DNA of 64,000 nucleotides from Cellvibrio mixtus subsp. mixtus J3-8 (lineage in GTDB: Bacteria > Pseudomonadota > Gammaproteobacteria > Pseudomonadales > Cellvibrionaceae): NCBI RefSeq assembly GCF_000766945.1, contig NZ_KN266208.1:436209-500208 (forward strand), written 5' to 3'. The translations under genes were made by a program, and so were the position numbers. Positions 53,598-63,187 of this stretch are shown piece by piece (position 1 is the stretch's first letter; each line of letters starts with the position of its first letter). The notes under the pieces are model-generated. The model had not been told where the DNA came from, searched no databases, and worked only from the letters and a program-made list of their open reading frames with translations.

Positions 53598-54791
53598 ATG
53601 ACATCACCCTTGATTCCCGAGCGCCCATTGCTGATTTCGCCCTCTCTTGCCGCCACCATCGGCCTGGAAGAGGCGTGCATGCTGGGAATTTTAGCGGAGC
53701 TGGCCAATTTCCTGCCCTTGACGCCAGCGAACGGACGCCAGTGGCTGGATGTGGACAGTAACCGGGCTGAACGTATGATGCCCTTCTGGACCGATTACGA
53801 TATCCAGCGCATTAGCCGCAGCCTGCATGAAAAAGGCGTCATCCAATTGGTTTCCGCGCCGTTTGTGGAAAGCCGTCGCCTGACCCTATCGTTTGATAGC
53901 ACTACGTCCCAAACGCCAGCGACACCATCGATTCCAATGGTTGCAACTGCCATGGCTCCGAACATTAGCCAGGGTGCGAACTTGATTCCGCCGCATTGGC
54001 AACCGGACCAGGAATTATTGCGGCAAATCGCCCAGTACAATATCCCGCAGGAGTTTGTGTGGCAGCAACTGCCCGAATTCGTGACTTATTGGCGCGAGCG
54101 CGGTGAAACCAGCCATAGCTGGGGCGCGAAATTTTTAAAGGATGTGCTGCATAAATGGCGTAATCACGAAACATTAAATGCTCGCCAGCAGCGCGAAGAT
54201 AACGAGCGCCAGGTGCGCGAACGCGAAGCAGATTTTTTAAAGCGCGACCAGGAAATTGCAATGCACAGCCAATGGCGCCCAAGCCGCGATGCATTGGAAG
54301 TATTAGTAAAACACGCTGGTATCAGTCTCGCGTTTGTCGAAGATTCGATCCCGGAATTTGTGGTGTATTGGCAGGAGCGCGGCGAAGTAGGCCGCACCTG
54401 GAACAGCAAATTTATCCAGCACGTAAAACGCCAGTGGTTGCGCTACAGTTCGGCGCTGGAACACGATACCGAACCCAAACGCATTCCGGAGAATTGGCAA
54501 CCCGGTAAAGATGTCTACGACGTTTTGAAACTGGCCAATATCGATTTGAAATTTGCGCAACAACAGGTTGCGGAATTTGTCCTTTTCTGGCGCGACAGCA
54601 ATCAGGTTTACGCCAGCTGGAACACTAAATTTTTGCAGCACGTGAAATATCACTGGGCCAAACAACACGCATTAACCACCGTCAACTCGCAGCAGGTTAA
54701 CCATGCAGGACAGCAAAACGCTCATCAATCAGGTCGCACAAGAGATAGCAGCCTCGCAGAACAACTCAACGACCGCAGCTGGGCCAGCTGA
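53598..54791 (+). CDS. Protein with three tandem DnaT DNA-binding domains
   Basis: A 397-residue protein. The N-terminal 100 residues look like a winged-helix/replication-initiator module (GLEEACMLGILAELANF; DYDIQRISRSLHEKGVIQLV). Three copies of the DnaT C-terminal single-strand-binding domain follow at 133-187, 226-280 and 299-353; each has a W-x-P opening, an EF-V-x-x-W core and a W-x-x-KF-x-x-x-V-x-x-x-W close. E. coli DnaT is a primosomal protein that works as a trimer with one such domain per subunit, so this chain may carry a trimer in one polypeptide. It probably helps load helicase at restart. The downstream gene, a lambda-P-like protein, overlaps its last 89 bases in another frame. 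Confidence 0.85.
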   Translation: MTSPLIPERPLLISPSLAATIGLEEACMLGILAELANFLPLTPANGRQWLDVDSNRAERMMPFWTDYDIQRISRSLHEKGVIQLVSAPFVESRRLTLSFDSTTSQTPATPSIPMVATAMAPNISQGANLIPPHWQPDQELLRQIAQYNIPQEFVWQQLPEFVTYWRERGETSHSWGAKFLKDVLHKWRNHETLNARQQREDNERQVREREADFLKRDQEIAMHSQWRPSRDALEVLVKHAGISLAFVEDSIPEFVVYWQERGEVGRTWNSKFIQHVKRQWLRYSSALEHDTEPKRIPENWQPGKDVYDVLKLANIDLKFAQQQVAEFVLFWRDSNQVYASWNTKFLQHVKYHWAKQHALTTVNSQQVNHAGQQNAHQSGRTRDSSLAEQLNDRSWAS

Positions 54792-55383
54792 TTCTGCGCA
54801 GGCACAGCGCAGCGCGCCGACAGACGCACATGTAGATGCGATCAATCAGGTATTTGCGTTGTTCCGCATTAACTATCACAACCAGTACTACAGTGCATTT
54901 AAAGATAACGAGCTGCTTAATCAAGCGCGCCGCTTATGGCTGAATTCACTCGCGCATTTTGCGCCGGAAACCATTCTGCGCGGCGCTCGCAAAGTGATAG
55001 AAGAGTCAGAGTATTTGCCCACATTGCACCGTATGATTCGCGCCTGCCAGGGCGAGCCGGAAAAATTCGGTTTGATTGATGCACACGCCGCATATGTTGA
55101 AGCCTGTCGCGCATCCAGCCCGAAAGCGGCTTACCATTGGAGCCATGCGGCGGTGTACCACGCAGGCTGCGCGAGCGATTGGTATTTTCTGGCGAGCAAT
55201 CCGGAAAAAATCGCTTTTCCAATTTTCGAGCGCCACTATTTAAAAATATGTGAGCGTGTAATCAATGGCGAGCAATTGCCCGCACCCAACGCACCGGCAC
55301 TGCCCCAAACAATAGAAACCCCGCTCAGCCGCGAAGAAAATCTAAAACGCATGGAAGAATTGCGCAAACAACTGGATATTTAA
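54703..55383 (+). CDS. Lambda replication protein P-like helicase loader
   Basis: A 226-residue protein resembling the phage lambda P family: DAINQVFALFRINYHNQYYSAFKDNELLNQARRLWLNSLAHFAPETILRGARKVIEESEYLPTLHRMIRACQG is the core, with a helical C-terminus (EENLKRMEELRKQL). Lambda P captures the host replicative helicase and places it at the origin. Here it is chromosomal, with no phage genes in view, and overlaps the triple-DnaT gene by 89 bases in a different frame. AGGTTAACC before the ATG supports the start. It may be a domesticated helicase loader or restart factor. Confidence 0.8.
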   Translation: MQDSKTLINQVAQEIAASQNNSTTAAGPADSAQAQRSAPTDAHVDAINQVFALFRINYHNQYYSAFKDNELLNQARRLWLNSLAHFAPETILRGARKVIEESEYLPTLHRMIRACQGEPEKFGLIDAHAAYVEACRASSPKAAYHWSHAAVYHAGCASDWYFLASNPEKIAFPIFERHYLKICERVINGEQLPAPNAPALPQTIETPLSREENLKRMEELRKQLDI

Positions 55384-55429
55384 TTTTTTATTTTCGTTTT
55401 CATCATTAATCGTTTCGGTAAACCGTGTT

Positions 55430-56224
55430 ATGAACAAGCAAGCTTCACAGTGGTTCCTCGGCCTTTTACTGCTGGCCTTCCCTATTGCCACCCTGGTGAT
55501 GGTATTAGGGTTAATGAGCATTCCGATTCACCACATTTTTATGGATGACGATGAACTCACCAGCAGCACCCTGCTACCGGATTTTGCAGCGATCAACCAA
55601 ACTCCCGAACGCAAGGAACAATTCCTTGCGATGTTGCGCCCCCTGGTCGATGAAAAAAATACCAAACTTTTAAAATCCCGTGAACGTTTATTGAAAATCA
55701 AAGACGAATGGGAACGCTCACACACCATTAGTGGTGTAAACAAGCGCAACCTGGAAAAGCTGCGCGAGAAATTTCATGTGACTTATGAAACTTATCCCGA
55801 AGATGATAAGGCTGTAGATATTTTATTGTTGCGCGTCGATAGCATCCCTTCATCAATGGTATTAGCACAAGCCGCCGTGGAATCCGGTTGGGGGACCTCG
55901 CGTTTTGCGGAGGAAGCCCACAATTTATTTGGCCATTGGTGTTATAAACCCGGCTGCGGCATAGTGCCGGGCAAGCGTTCGGCTCGCGCCAAACACGAAG
56001 TTAAAAAGTTTAACAATGTTGAAGAATCACTTACGGCATACTTCAACAACATTAATACCCATAACGCCTATCGCGCCTGGCGGCAGTTACGCGCCCAGCT
56101 ACGCGACCAACCGCAAGCGTTTACCGGTGTTGCCATGGTGGCGGAATTAGGTAAGTATTCAGGGCGCGGGAGTGCCTATATCCACGAATTACGCACTGTT
56201 ATTCGTGGCAATAATCTTGAATAA
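55430..56224 (+). CDS. Bax-like glucosaminidase-domain protein
   Basis: A 264-residue protein with one N-terminal membrane helix (about 8-28), a charged coiled stretch (about 60-120) and a C-terminal glucosaminidase domain of the Bax/FlgJ type: SSMVLAQAAVESGWGTSRFAEEAHNLFGHWCYKPGCGI with catalytic Glu151, then NNVEESLTAYFNNINTHNAYRAWR and a C-terminal Y-S-G-R-G-S-A-Y motif. It should cut peptidoglycan glycan strands from the periplasmic side of the inner membrane. It follows the helicase-loader gene by 46 bases; a shared role is not implied. Confidence 0.88.
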   Translation: MNKQASQWFLGLLLLAFPIATLVMVLGLMSIPIHHIFMDDDELTSSTLLPDFAAINQTPERKEQFLAMLRPLVDEKNTKLLKSRERLLKIKDEWERSHTISGVNKRNLEKLREKFHVTYETYPEDDKAVDILLLRVDSIPSSMVLAQAAVESGWGTSRFAEEAHNLFGHWCYKPGCGIVPGKRSARAKHEVKKFNNVEESLTAYFNNINTHNAYRAWRQLRAQLRDQPQAFTGVAMVAELGKYSGRGSAYIHELRTVIRGNNLE

Positions 56225-56305
56225 CAAGTGTTAACGAATTGATTTGGATAACCGGACAGCAATAATTTCTGACTAATAACATTGATCACACAGCAAGGAA
56301 ACCTT

Positions 56306-56866
56306 ATGTGTAAACAACTGGTTAAACCGCTCGGCGCGCTGCTCATCGGCGCCTTCGCCAGCATCAGCGTGAAGGCGGAAATCCCGCTGGATTTCAACGT
56401 CTCCGGCCAAGCTACTTACACCCTGATCAAAGCTGGTGGTGAACGATTTTCGCCTACCCTATTCCTCTTCAAAGGTGGCCTGGAATTTGATGAAGGATTG
56501 CTTGATGGCATAGGCCTCCAAGGGGTTGTGGGTGTTCCCATGAGCAATGATGACAAGCATGGTGTGACCATGGAAATCACCGAGCAAACTGCTGCCTACA
56601 TCACTCTCACCAACCCCGAATACCAAGAGGGCGATTTGAAAATCAGCGTGCTGCTGGGCTATGCCTCCACCGAACTTGAAACCCATCTACCACGCCTGGG
56701 CGCGCCCTTCAAAGATACCTTCTCGGGCTTTAGCTACGGCTTCTCATTGCAAGATCCTATTTTGGAAAATAAACCATTTTATTGGAGCCTGGATTGCGTG
56801 CGCTCCTATAACGATGATGATTTACGAGTAGATGGCTGCGGCCTGGGAGTTACCTATGCGTTCTAA
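56306..56866 (+). CDS. Small exported beta-barrel-like protein
   Basis: A 186-residue protein with a signal peptide (MCKQLVKPLGALLIGAFASISVKA) and alternating strands ending in GLGVTYAF, an outer-membrane-barrel-like C-terminus with a final Phe. No family was recognised. AAGGAAA before the ATG at 56306 decides the start. The next gene, a lipoprotein, begins inside its last codons (11-base overlap), so the two are probably coupled and may work together at the outer membrane. Confidence 0.65.
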   Translation: MCKQLVKPLGALLIGAFASISVKAEIPLDFNVSGQATYTLIKAGGERFSPTLFLFKGGLEFDEGLLDGIGLQGVVGVPMSNDDKHGVTMEITEQTAAYITLTNPEYQEGDLKISVLLGYASTELETHLPRLGAPFKDTFSGFSYGFSLQDPILENKPFYWSLDCVRSYNDDDLRVDGCGLGVTYAF

Positions 56867-58160
56867 AGGAATTCATTTGTCATTGGCGCTTATCGCCAGT
56901 TTGGGAGCGGTATCACTGGTTAGTTGTGGCGGTGGCGACAACAATAGCGAGCGAGTAGCACAAACCGTTGATGCCTCAAAAAATACCGTTACCAAAGTGG
57001 CTATTGCGGCTAACGACCAATATGTCCATTTTAAAAGTTTTTACCAGTTCGAACTAATCGGCAGTGATGCGCAAGGCAATGAAGTTAATTTAACTAAAAA
57101 AGCCACATGGAAAATTAGCGACGCCAAACTGGGCAAAATTAAAGATGGCTATTTCACTGCTTCGGGCACCGCCGGAAATTTCACACTGACGGCAGAATAT
57201 GCAGGCATCGTCGCCCTCCCCCAGGAGATTAATGTTTCCGATGCAAACCTGGTGAAAGTGACAGTGCAAAATACCGCTGCATCGGTGGATGAATGTAAAA
57301 ACACTACTTTCACTGCACAAGCCGAATTTGATAACGGCAGGATCCTGCCTTATCCATTGACCTGGAAAGTTGCTGAAGGCGGCACCAACGCTGTCTTTAA
57401 AGATGCCACCAAAGGAACGCTCAATACCACTAACAGTGGTGCCATTAAAGTTGTTGCCAGCGGTGTAGATAATAGTGGTAAAGAGATTCTTTCTGCGGCC
57501 TATAATTTTGCGATCAACGAAGCACTAACCAGCATTACCGTTACACCAAGCAGAACCACGGAACTACGCAATGGCGATACAGCAACAGTTATTGTGCAAG
57601 GAATTTATGGAGACCAAAATAACCCGGTCGACATTACCGGTAATGCAACGCTCACTGCATCGCCCGATAGTTTGTTAAAAATTGAAGGCACTAAAATTAC
57701 CGCGCAAAATGGCACCGCCAATGGTTCAAAAGTTACCCTCAAAGGAAGCTGTGGCGGAGCGGAAGGCATACACGAGTTGACCATTAAAGATCGTGAACTG
57801 AAATCGATAGAAATCAGAAATAGCAACGGCGGCGCATCATCAAATTTGACAGTGGCGGAAGGCAGCAACATTGACCTGAATGTGCGGGCAACCTATATCG
57901 ATGATGCCACCAATGATGATTACACCAGCAACGTTTTTTGGAAAATCGATGATCGCAACAATAATATTCCTGCTGACAGTGAAAGCAAAATTACTATTAC
58001 GTCCTCAGGAGTTCTGAGTGTTGCCAGCGATCTGAACCTGGGCATAAGCGCAGTTATTTATGTGATTGCAGAAGTGCGGGACAGCTCGGGTAATGTGCTG
58101 AAAAATTCCAGCGGCACAGAAATGAAGGATGACATCAACATCACGATTAATCCCAATTAA
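56856..58160 (+). CDS. Ig-like (BIG-type) repeat lipoprotein
   Basis: A 434-residue lipoprotein. Lipobox LVSC (Cys about residue 24) is followed by poly-Gly. Four Ig-like segments follow: a first domain with KFSFYQFELIG-like strands, a second with ECKNTTFTAQAEFDNGRILPYPLTWKV, a third with LTSITVTPSRTTELRNGDTATVIVQGIYGDQ, and a fourth with LKSIEIRNSNGG. The T-V-I-V-Q-G-I-Y style is typical of bacterial Ig-like (BIG_2) domains. It is a probable surface adhesin or scaffold. The ATG at 56856 follows GGGAG and lies inside the end of the barrel gene. Confidence 0.78.
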   Translation: MRSKGIHLSLALIASLGAVSLVSCGGGDNNSERVAQTVDASKNTVTKVAIAANDQYVHFKSFYQFELIGSDAQGNEVNLTKKATWKISDAKLGKIKDGYFTASGTAGNFTLTAEYAGIVALPQEINVSDANLVKVTVQNTAASVDECKNTTFTAQAEFDNGRILPYPLTWKVAEGGTNAVFKDATKGTLNTTNSGAIKVVASGVDNSGKEILSAAYNFAINEALTSITVTPSRTTELRNGDTATVIVQGIYGDQNNPVDITGNATLTASPDSLLKIEGTKITAQNGTANGSKVTLKGSCGGAEGIHELTIKDRELKSIEIRNSNGGASSNLTVAEGSNIDLNVRATYIDDATNDDYTSNVFWKIDDRNNNIPADSESKITITSSGVLSVASDLNLGISAVIYVIAEVRDSSGNVLKNSSGTEMKDDINITINPN

Positions 58161-58175
58161 TACATTGATCGCTAT

Positions 58176-58215
58176 CCAATAAAAAGGGCGACTATGCAGT
58201 CGCCCTTTTTATTGG
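58176..58215. terminator. Bidirectional terminator after the Ig-like lipoprotein
   Basis: AAAAAGGGCGACT (58181-58193) / AGTCGCCCTTTTT (58198-58210), four-base loop, extended by flanking CCAAT/ATTGG. It serves the converging deacetylase gene as well. Confidence 0.95.
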
Positions 58216-58253
58216 AGAGTTATAGCTGATTTCGTCAATGATTGATTAAGCCC

Positions 58254-59324
58254 TCAATCTTTATAAGTCCATTTACCGTGTTTATCGGTTATTAACCATT
58301 GTTGGGTGTACCAATAGAACCGATCTTTTTCTCCGGCGTAGGCGGTGCAATTATAGCGGGTACGCCCGGGCTTTAACGGTTGCTTTGCTTGAACCCATAG
58401 TTGCTGATCAATAACTTCCACCGTAATAGGCCCCTGTCCGGTAGCGAAACAATTTATTTTTTTTAGCAGCCCGACATCTGCTAACTGCAATACCAGCCAG
58501 GGCTTATCGCCCTCACGCGCAATCACATTTTCAAGTTCATCGTTTTTATTCGCATAAAATTTTATCGAACTGGCAGGCATGGGCCTGGTGTTAACTTTCA
58601 TAATGAAATCGTCGAGCCCTGTAAAACCACCTCCAAAAGGAAAACGCGGCACAGCCTGCAAATCACCTTTTTCATAGAGCGCACCGGATTGTTGGCCAAA
58701 CGCGATGTAGCCCGACTTCCTGGCAATCCGTTGCACCTCAATATCGTATTCACCAAATGGATAGGCCAGCATCATGTGTGCCTCGCCAATTTCATGTTTG
58801 ATTTTTTGCTGGGCTTTTTCAATGTCGCTATGGATACGCTCGCGATACTCACTCGCACTTTCGCCGGTATTTTTGCGCGGCAAATGCGTATGGGTGCTGG
58901 AATGGTTGGCAATAGTAACGCCGTTTTTTGCCATCTCTCGCAATTGGTCCCAACTGACAAATAATCTGGATGTACCAACCGAATCGGTGTTCACAAAAAA
59001 GGTAAATGGCCAACCACGTTTTTTTAGCCGCGGATAGGCAGAGTCATAAACACTCGCATAGGAATCATCAAAACTGATGGCGACGGTTTTGTCAGGAAGC
59101 GTGCCGCCCTTGCGCAAGATTTCCACCAGCTCAGGCAAGGGCACGACATTAAAATGATTTTTTTCCAGATAATCCATCTGCGCTTCAAATGCATCCGGAC
59201 TAATGCTGGTGGATTCAGGCGTGGTATTGCTCACATGGTGATAGAGTAATACCACAGCGGCGTTGCTAGAAAAAGAAAATATTGTTAGCAGCAGCAAATA
59301 CCAACGAACTATTTTTATACTCAA
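58254..59324 (-). CDS. Exported polysaccharide deacetylase (NodB domain)
   Basis: A 356-residue protein with a signal peptide (ends near FSSNA) and a NodB domain (about 22-235). It has the metal-site motifs: AISFDDSY with the catalytic Asp, H-x-x-x-H in NHSSTHTHL, and AYPFGEYD. The opening YHHVS and the order resemble the deacetylase half of PgaB-like enzymes, which remove acetyl groups from exported glycans; the C-terminal 110 residues are not a recognised domain. The start is a TTG because an in-frame stop immediately precedes it. It follows the 1238-residue gene by 15 bases, so co-transcription is likely. Confidence 0.85.
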   Translation of the reverse strand: MSIKIVRWYLLLLTIFSFSSNAAVVLLYHHVSNTTPESTSISPDAFEAQMDYLEKNHFNVVPLPELVEILRKGGTLPDKTVAISFDDSYASVYDSAYPRLKKRGWPFTFFVNTDSVGTSRLFVSWDQLREMAKNGVTIANHSSTHTHLPRKNTGESASEYRERIHSDIEKAQQKIKHEIGEAHMMLAYPFGEYDIEVQRIARKSGYIAFGQQSGALYEKGDLQAVPRFPFGGGFTGLDDFIMKVNTRPMPASSIKFYANKNDELENVIAREGDKPWLVLQLADVGLLKKINCFATGQGPITVEVIDQQLWVQAKQPLKPGRTRYNCTAYAGEKDRFYWYTQQWLITDKHGKWTYKD

Positions 59325-59339
59325 TCACATCACCAAACA

Positions 59340-62300
59340 TTATTGCAGCACACGAATTTCCAATGGAAACTCTTTCAATTTTTGTGTGCGCGCAAGATTA
59401 AATTCGATAGTTTCCGGAATTTGTTTAACATCCAACTCAATGGTGATTTTACCCAAATTATTGCGTAACTCTGCCGGCTGGCTAATCACCGCCCCGGACT
59501 CATCCAATGCCTTCACTGCCATAAAGTCGGGCAAATTTCCCTCCACATCGAAAATCAAACGGCCCGCTTCCCAGCGACGCAATTTTAATGTGCTGCCATT
59601 GTTGCTCCACTCCATACCAAACATAAACGGCGCTTTGACTGAAAGTGGATCTTCCATGGCGAGAAAAACCATTTTACCCCAGAGCGCAACAGCATCACCT
59701 TGCGCTAATGGGCGATCGCGAATTTCCAGTTGCCCGCGCAACCACGGGCGACCTGGATCCGGCTCGTATTTTCCATTCATCCAACCGCCTCCCATATGCT
59801 CCATCGCAATGGGAACCTGGTAATTGACTGAGTGTAAATTTCCCGATGAATCCTCTATTTCGCTAATGACGAAACGCACTGCACTCAATTGCCCGGTTAG
59901 CGGATGCGTGTTGCGTGTATACACATCGGCCAGTAGCGATAATTGTTGCCCGCTAACATTTAATTCATTGAGCGCAATTAATGCTGGCCCTGCGGCAATC
60001 GTCTGCTTTGGTGACTGGTAAGGGTAAACAACATCATTCGGGGGCGTGTCTTTTTCCAATGCGGGCAAGCCGTTGGCTTTCAGCGTTGCAGGCTCAAACT
60101 TTTCCGTGAGGAAAGGTTTTGCCGGTGGAAAAATTCGCGCGATACTGAACTCATAATTTTTTTGTTCCAGCTTACTGGCCACAACCACTTCAGCAGCAGC
60201 AATTTTCCCTTGGTAATCGATGCTGATGGTTTTACCGGAATCGTAAAAATTCTCGCCGCGCATCGTGTTGATACTAGCGAGTTGTTTGCCATCTTCATTC
60301 AATGCATTCACTTGTAATAACGCAGTAGTGTTGCCGCTCACCTGAAAATATAAACGGCTGGGTCCAGCCGAGAGAAAACGAATTTGCACACCTTGGACAT
60401 CCAGGGTTTTTCCAGCCAGCGGGCCATTCAGGTTTACACGTTCAACATCCAATGGTAATTGCTGGGTGATGACACCTTTTACTGCACCAACACTGGTCAA
60501 GCTAACCCCAACCGGCAATATAATTTTTTTTGTACCTTGCAAACCGGTGAAGCTAATCGGCTGGCCATTTTCCATGGCATTACCCTGATAAACCAGGTTG
60601 ATATTACCCGGCTGTTTTAAACCACCGCCACAACTGCCAGCAGCAATCAGGGATTTATCCTGGTGATCCACGATATCGGTAATACGCAATACCACACTGT
60701 CATTTTCCTTGCCCAGATTAGGTAAGTTAAATGCATTTACATCCAGATTGATTTCATCGCCCTGTTCCGTTCGCTCTACTGTGCGAATACCGATTCCAAA
60801 TGGGCCGGAAGAGGTTTGTGCAATAAATGCTTCATTAAAATGTTTAACGGTAGCGAAAGCTGGCAACTCTGCCGATGGTAGCGTGATGAACTGTGCCGGG
60901 TTAGACTCCAGCCGCTCACCCTCGACAACGGGCGCTACATTCTCTACACCAAATGCGCGACTCAATAGTGATGAAAACCATAAATGAATTTGCTGCGGCG
61001 CTTGCTCATCCAGGTTTAATGTTGCACGCACCTGATTCGCATCATGCTTGATTTTCATGCGCTCATAAAAAGGCAGGGTTTCTGGCCAATCAGTGGCGAT
61101 GGTTGTTTTGGCCGAGGCGGCGGCGGCGGTTAATTTGTTGGCAGCATCAACGATAAATTGCTGGTCATTGCTCGCTACCACCGCATTAAATTCCAGCGCA
61201 GGCGGAAACGATTTTGGCTCAAGCCCGAGATATATTCCCTGAATAGGCTCTGCCGGTAACGACAACTTTCCCAGCGCCATTGCGGCCGAACCCTCCGGCA
61301 ATTGCCCCGGGTGAAACAGCACGGCGGACACCATTTGGGTGTTGTATCCTTTCGCCCATGTTTCAAGGTTTTTTTCCGCTGCCGCACCCGCCTGCAAACG
61401 ACCATTAAAGGCGGCCACCAATTCAGGTGCGCCAACTACGATTTGGTTATTGCTAATACTGGCCGATAGCACCGGGGATTTTTCACAGGTATTGTCATCT
61501 ACCGTGGAAAAAATAATGCCGTCGGGGCTCTCGTTATCAATGATGTAGTTTTTTTTTAGCCATTCACGCCAGGTATCCGCCGGAAAATTTCCACTTAGGA
61601 CCCACAGCGTCTTACTCTGCCCGTTTTGTCCGTACACCCCCATCCAGACATCATCAGCTTGTTGCTGGACATTAATGCCCGCTTTAGCGAGGCCATCCCA
61701 AAAACCGGATTTAGGTTCGGCGACGTACGCAAACAAATCAGTGCCGGGTGAAAGCATTTGCAAACGATCCACATCGGCATGCAGCAAACCAAATAGTGAT
61801 GATGATGCAATTGCTTCAGTGACTTTTATTTCCTGCGGTGCAACGGTAACCGGTGTCCAGGTAGAACGCTTTAACCAGAGGATTGTGCCTGCGGTGGCGA
61901 TAATTGCCAGCAGGATAACCAACATGCCCCACACAAAATGCGACTTATGGAAATTCACATCCTCATGCAGTTCTTCATCGTGCTCTTGCGCTAATTGCGC
62001 TTCGCGCGATGAAAGCTCTTCATCGGTGAGTAATTCCTCGTCCGGCCACTCGCGTAATGACGACTCGTTGTCCAGCAACGGAACATCGAAATCCTCTTCA
62101 TTAAATCGATCCTGGCGTGCATCCAGCGATTCCGGTTGCGATTGACCAGCAACCGTTTTTGTTGCAGCTGCTGCTTTTTTTACGTCCGGTTTTTTAACAT
62201 GGTCGAGCTTTTCGATTGGCGCATCCGGTGCCGGATTTTTAGGTTCTGCCGGGGCCGCGACAGCATCTCCAGTTTGGGTAGAACCATCTTCCGACTCATC

Positions 62301-63056
62301 CAGCAATTGGCGGGCAGCCAGCGCGTCGATTTGCGCTACTGACAATTCGTGCACCGCTGTTTCGGGTATTTCTTTTGCTACCGGTTGCGGTTTGGCAACC
62401 GATGGTTTTTTGGTTGGTGCCACTGAGGTCGAAATATCAATAGGTTCTTGCGCAGTAACAATCGATGCATGTGAACCATTGGTTTTACCATGAGGGTGGG
62501 AACCATTGACTGGATGCCCATTCACCTGATTGACATTGGGTTGCGTACCCGCCACTGAGTGCCCATTTACAGCAGCTCCGTTGACGGCTTTACCATTAAC
62601 GGCAGGTTTGACTGCAACTTTCGGCTTGATGAGCTCCGGGTTAATCGGGTATGCAGACACCGGACGAGTTGCCAGCGGCTCATTGGCAAAGGTTTCCGGT
62701 TGCGTTGAAGATTCTTGCGGCGTTTTGCGAATAAGGTAAAGACGCTCATCGGGCTCGTCATCCTCCGCATCGAGCTGGTGCAATTCCAGCTCCAGTTCAA
62801 TCTGGTCAGAAATGCTAGCTGCATCCGGTGAATCCACACCTATCACATCCAGATAGACACCTGCTTCCTGGAAGGCCGCGCACCATCGTTCCACCTCGCT
62901 GGCAGAATCAAGTATTTTTATGACGCTGGGGCGCTCTGACAAAAATGCCAGTCGCACAGCTTTGGGCTTGAGGTTCAATAGCTGGGCCAGGTTGCCAACT
63001 ACCTGATCCGCATCGAATCCATCGACAAATTGGCCCTTATAGGTGAGTTTGTACAC
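59340..63056 (-). CDS. Very large bitopic membrane protein, family not recognised
   Basis: A 1238-residue protein. The N-terminal domain (1-80; YKLTYKGQFVDGFDADQVVGNL, PSVIKILDSASEVERWCAAFQEAGVYLDVIGVD) looks like a small cytoplasmic alpha/beta module. A long acidic and low-complexity stretch follows (about 90-370) with a VNG-repeat section near 155-205. One transmembrane helix lies at about 371-393 (VWGMLVILLAIIATAGTILWL). The remaining 840 residues should be periplasmic and beta-rich, of unknown fold; one part contains Cys pairs (NTCEKSP; GSCGG). The GTG start is supported by CAGGAG. Neighbours are a PilZ protein upstream and a polysaccharide deacetylase downstream, suggesting a c-di-GMP-linked envelope role, which is inference. 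Confidence 0.75.
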   Translation of the reverse strand: MYKLTYKGQFVDGFDADQVVGNLAQLLNLKPKAVRLAFLSERPSVIKILDSASEVERWCAAFQEAGVYLDVIGVDSPDAASISDQIELELELHQLDAEDDEPDERLYLIRKTPQESSTQPETFANEPLATRPVSAYPINPELIKPKVAVKPAVNGKAVNGAAVNGHSVAGTQPNVNQVNGHPVNGSHPHGKTNGSHASIVTAQEPIDISTSVAPTKKPSVAKPQPVAKEIPETAVHELSVAQIDALAARQLLDESEDGSTQTGDAVAAPAEPKNPAPDAPIEKLDHVKKPDVKKAAAATKTVAGQSQPESLDARQDRFNEEDFDVPLLDNESSLREWPDEELLTDEELSSREAQLAQEHDEELHEDVNFHKSHFVWGMLVILLAIIATAGTILWLKRSTWTPVTVAPQEIKVTEAIASSSLFGLLHADVDRLQMLSPGTDLFAYVAEPKSGFWDGLAKAGINVQQQADDVWMGVYGQNGQSKTLWVLSGNFPADTWREWLKKNYIIDNESPDGIIFSTVDDNTCEKSPVLSASISNNQIVVGAPELVAAFNGRLQAGAAAEKNLETWAKGYNTQMVSAVLFHPGQLPEGSAAMALGKLSLPAEPIQGIYLGLEPKSFPPALEFNAVVASNDQQFIVDAANKLTAAAASAKTTIATDWPETLPFYERMKIKHDANQVRATLNLDEQAPQQIHLWFSSLLSRAFGVENVAPVVEGERLESNPAQFITLPSAELPAFATVKHFNEAFIAQTSSGPFGIGIRTVERTEQGDEINLDVNAFNLPNLGKENDSVVLRITDIVDHQDKSLIAAGSCGGGLKQPGNINLVYQGNAMENGQPISFTGLQGTKKIILPVGVSLTSVGAVKGVITQQLPLDVERVNLNGPLAGKTLDVQGVQIRFLSAGPSRLYFQVSGNTTALLQVNALNEDGKQLASINTMRGENFYDSGKTISIDYQGKIAAAEVVVASKLEQKNYEFSIARIFPPAKPFLTEKFEPATLKANGLPALEKDTPPNDVVYPYQSPKQTIAAGPALIALNELNVSGQQLSLLADVYTRNTHPLTGQLSAVRFVISEIEDSSGNLHSVNYQVPIAMEHMGGGWMNGKYEPDPGRPWLRGQLEIRDRPLAQGDAVALWGKMVFLAMEDPLSVKAPFMFGMEWSNNGSTLKLRRWEAGRLIFDVEGNLPDFMAVKALDESGAVISQPAELRNNLGKITIELDVKQIPETIEFNLARTQKLKEFPLEIRVLQ

Positions 63057-63187
63057 AAGAACTCCTGCAGATTTCAGTGAGCTGCCCCGATATTATTCAG
63101 GTTATACAACGGGCAGATCTGAAAGCACCAAACGGAAGCGCTTTGCAGCGTTATTATCGGAAAATTATATGTCGGGGGTTGATGGTA

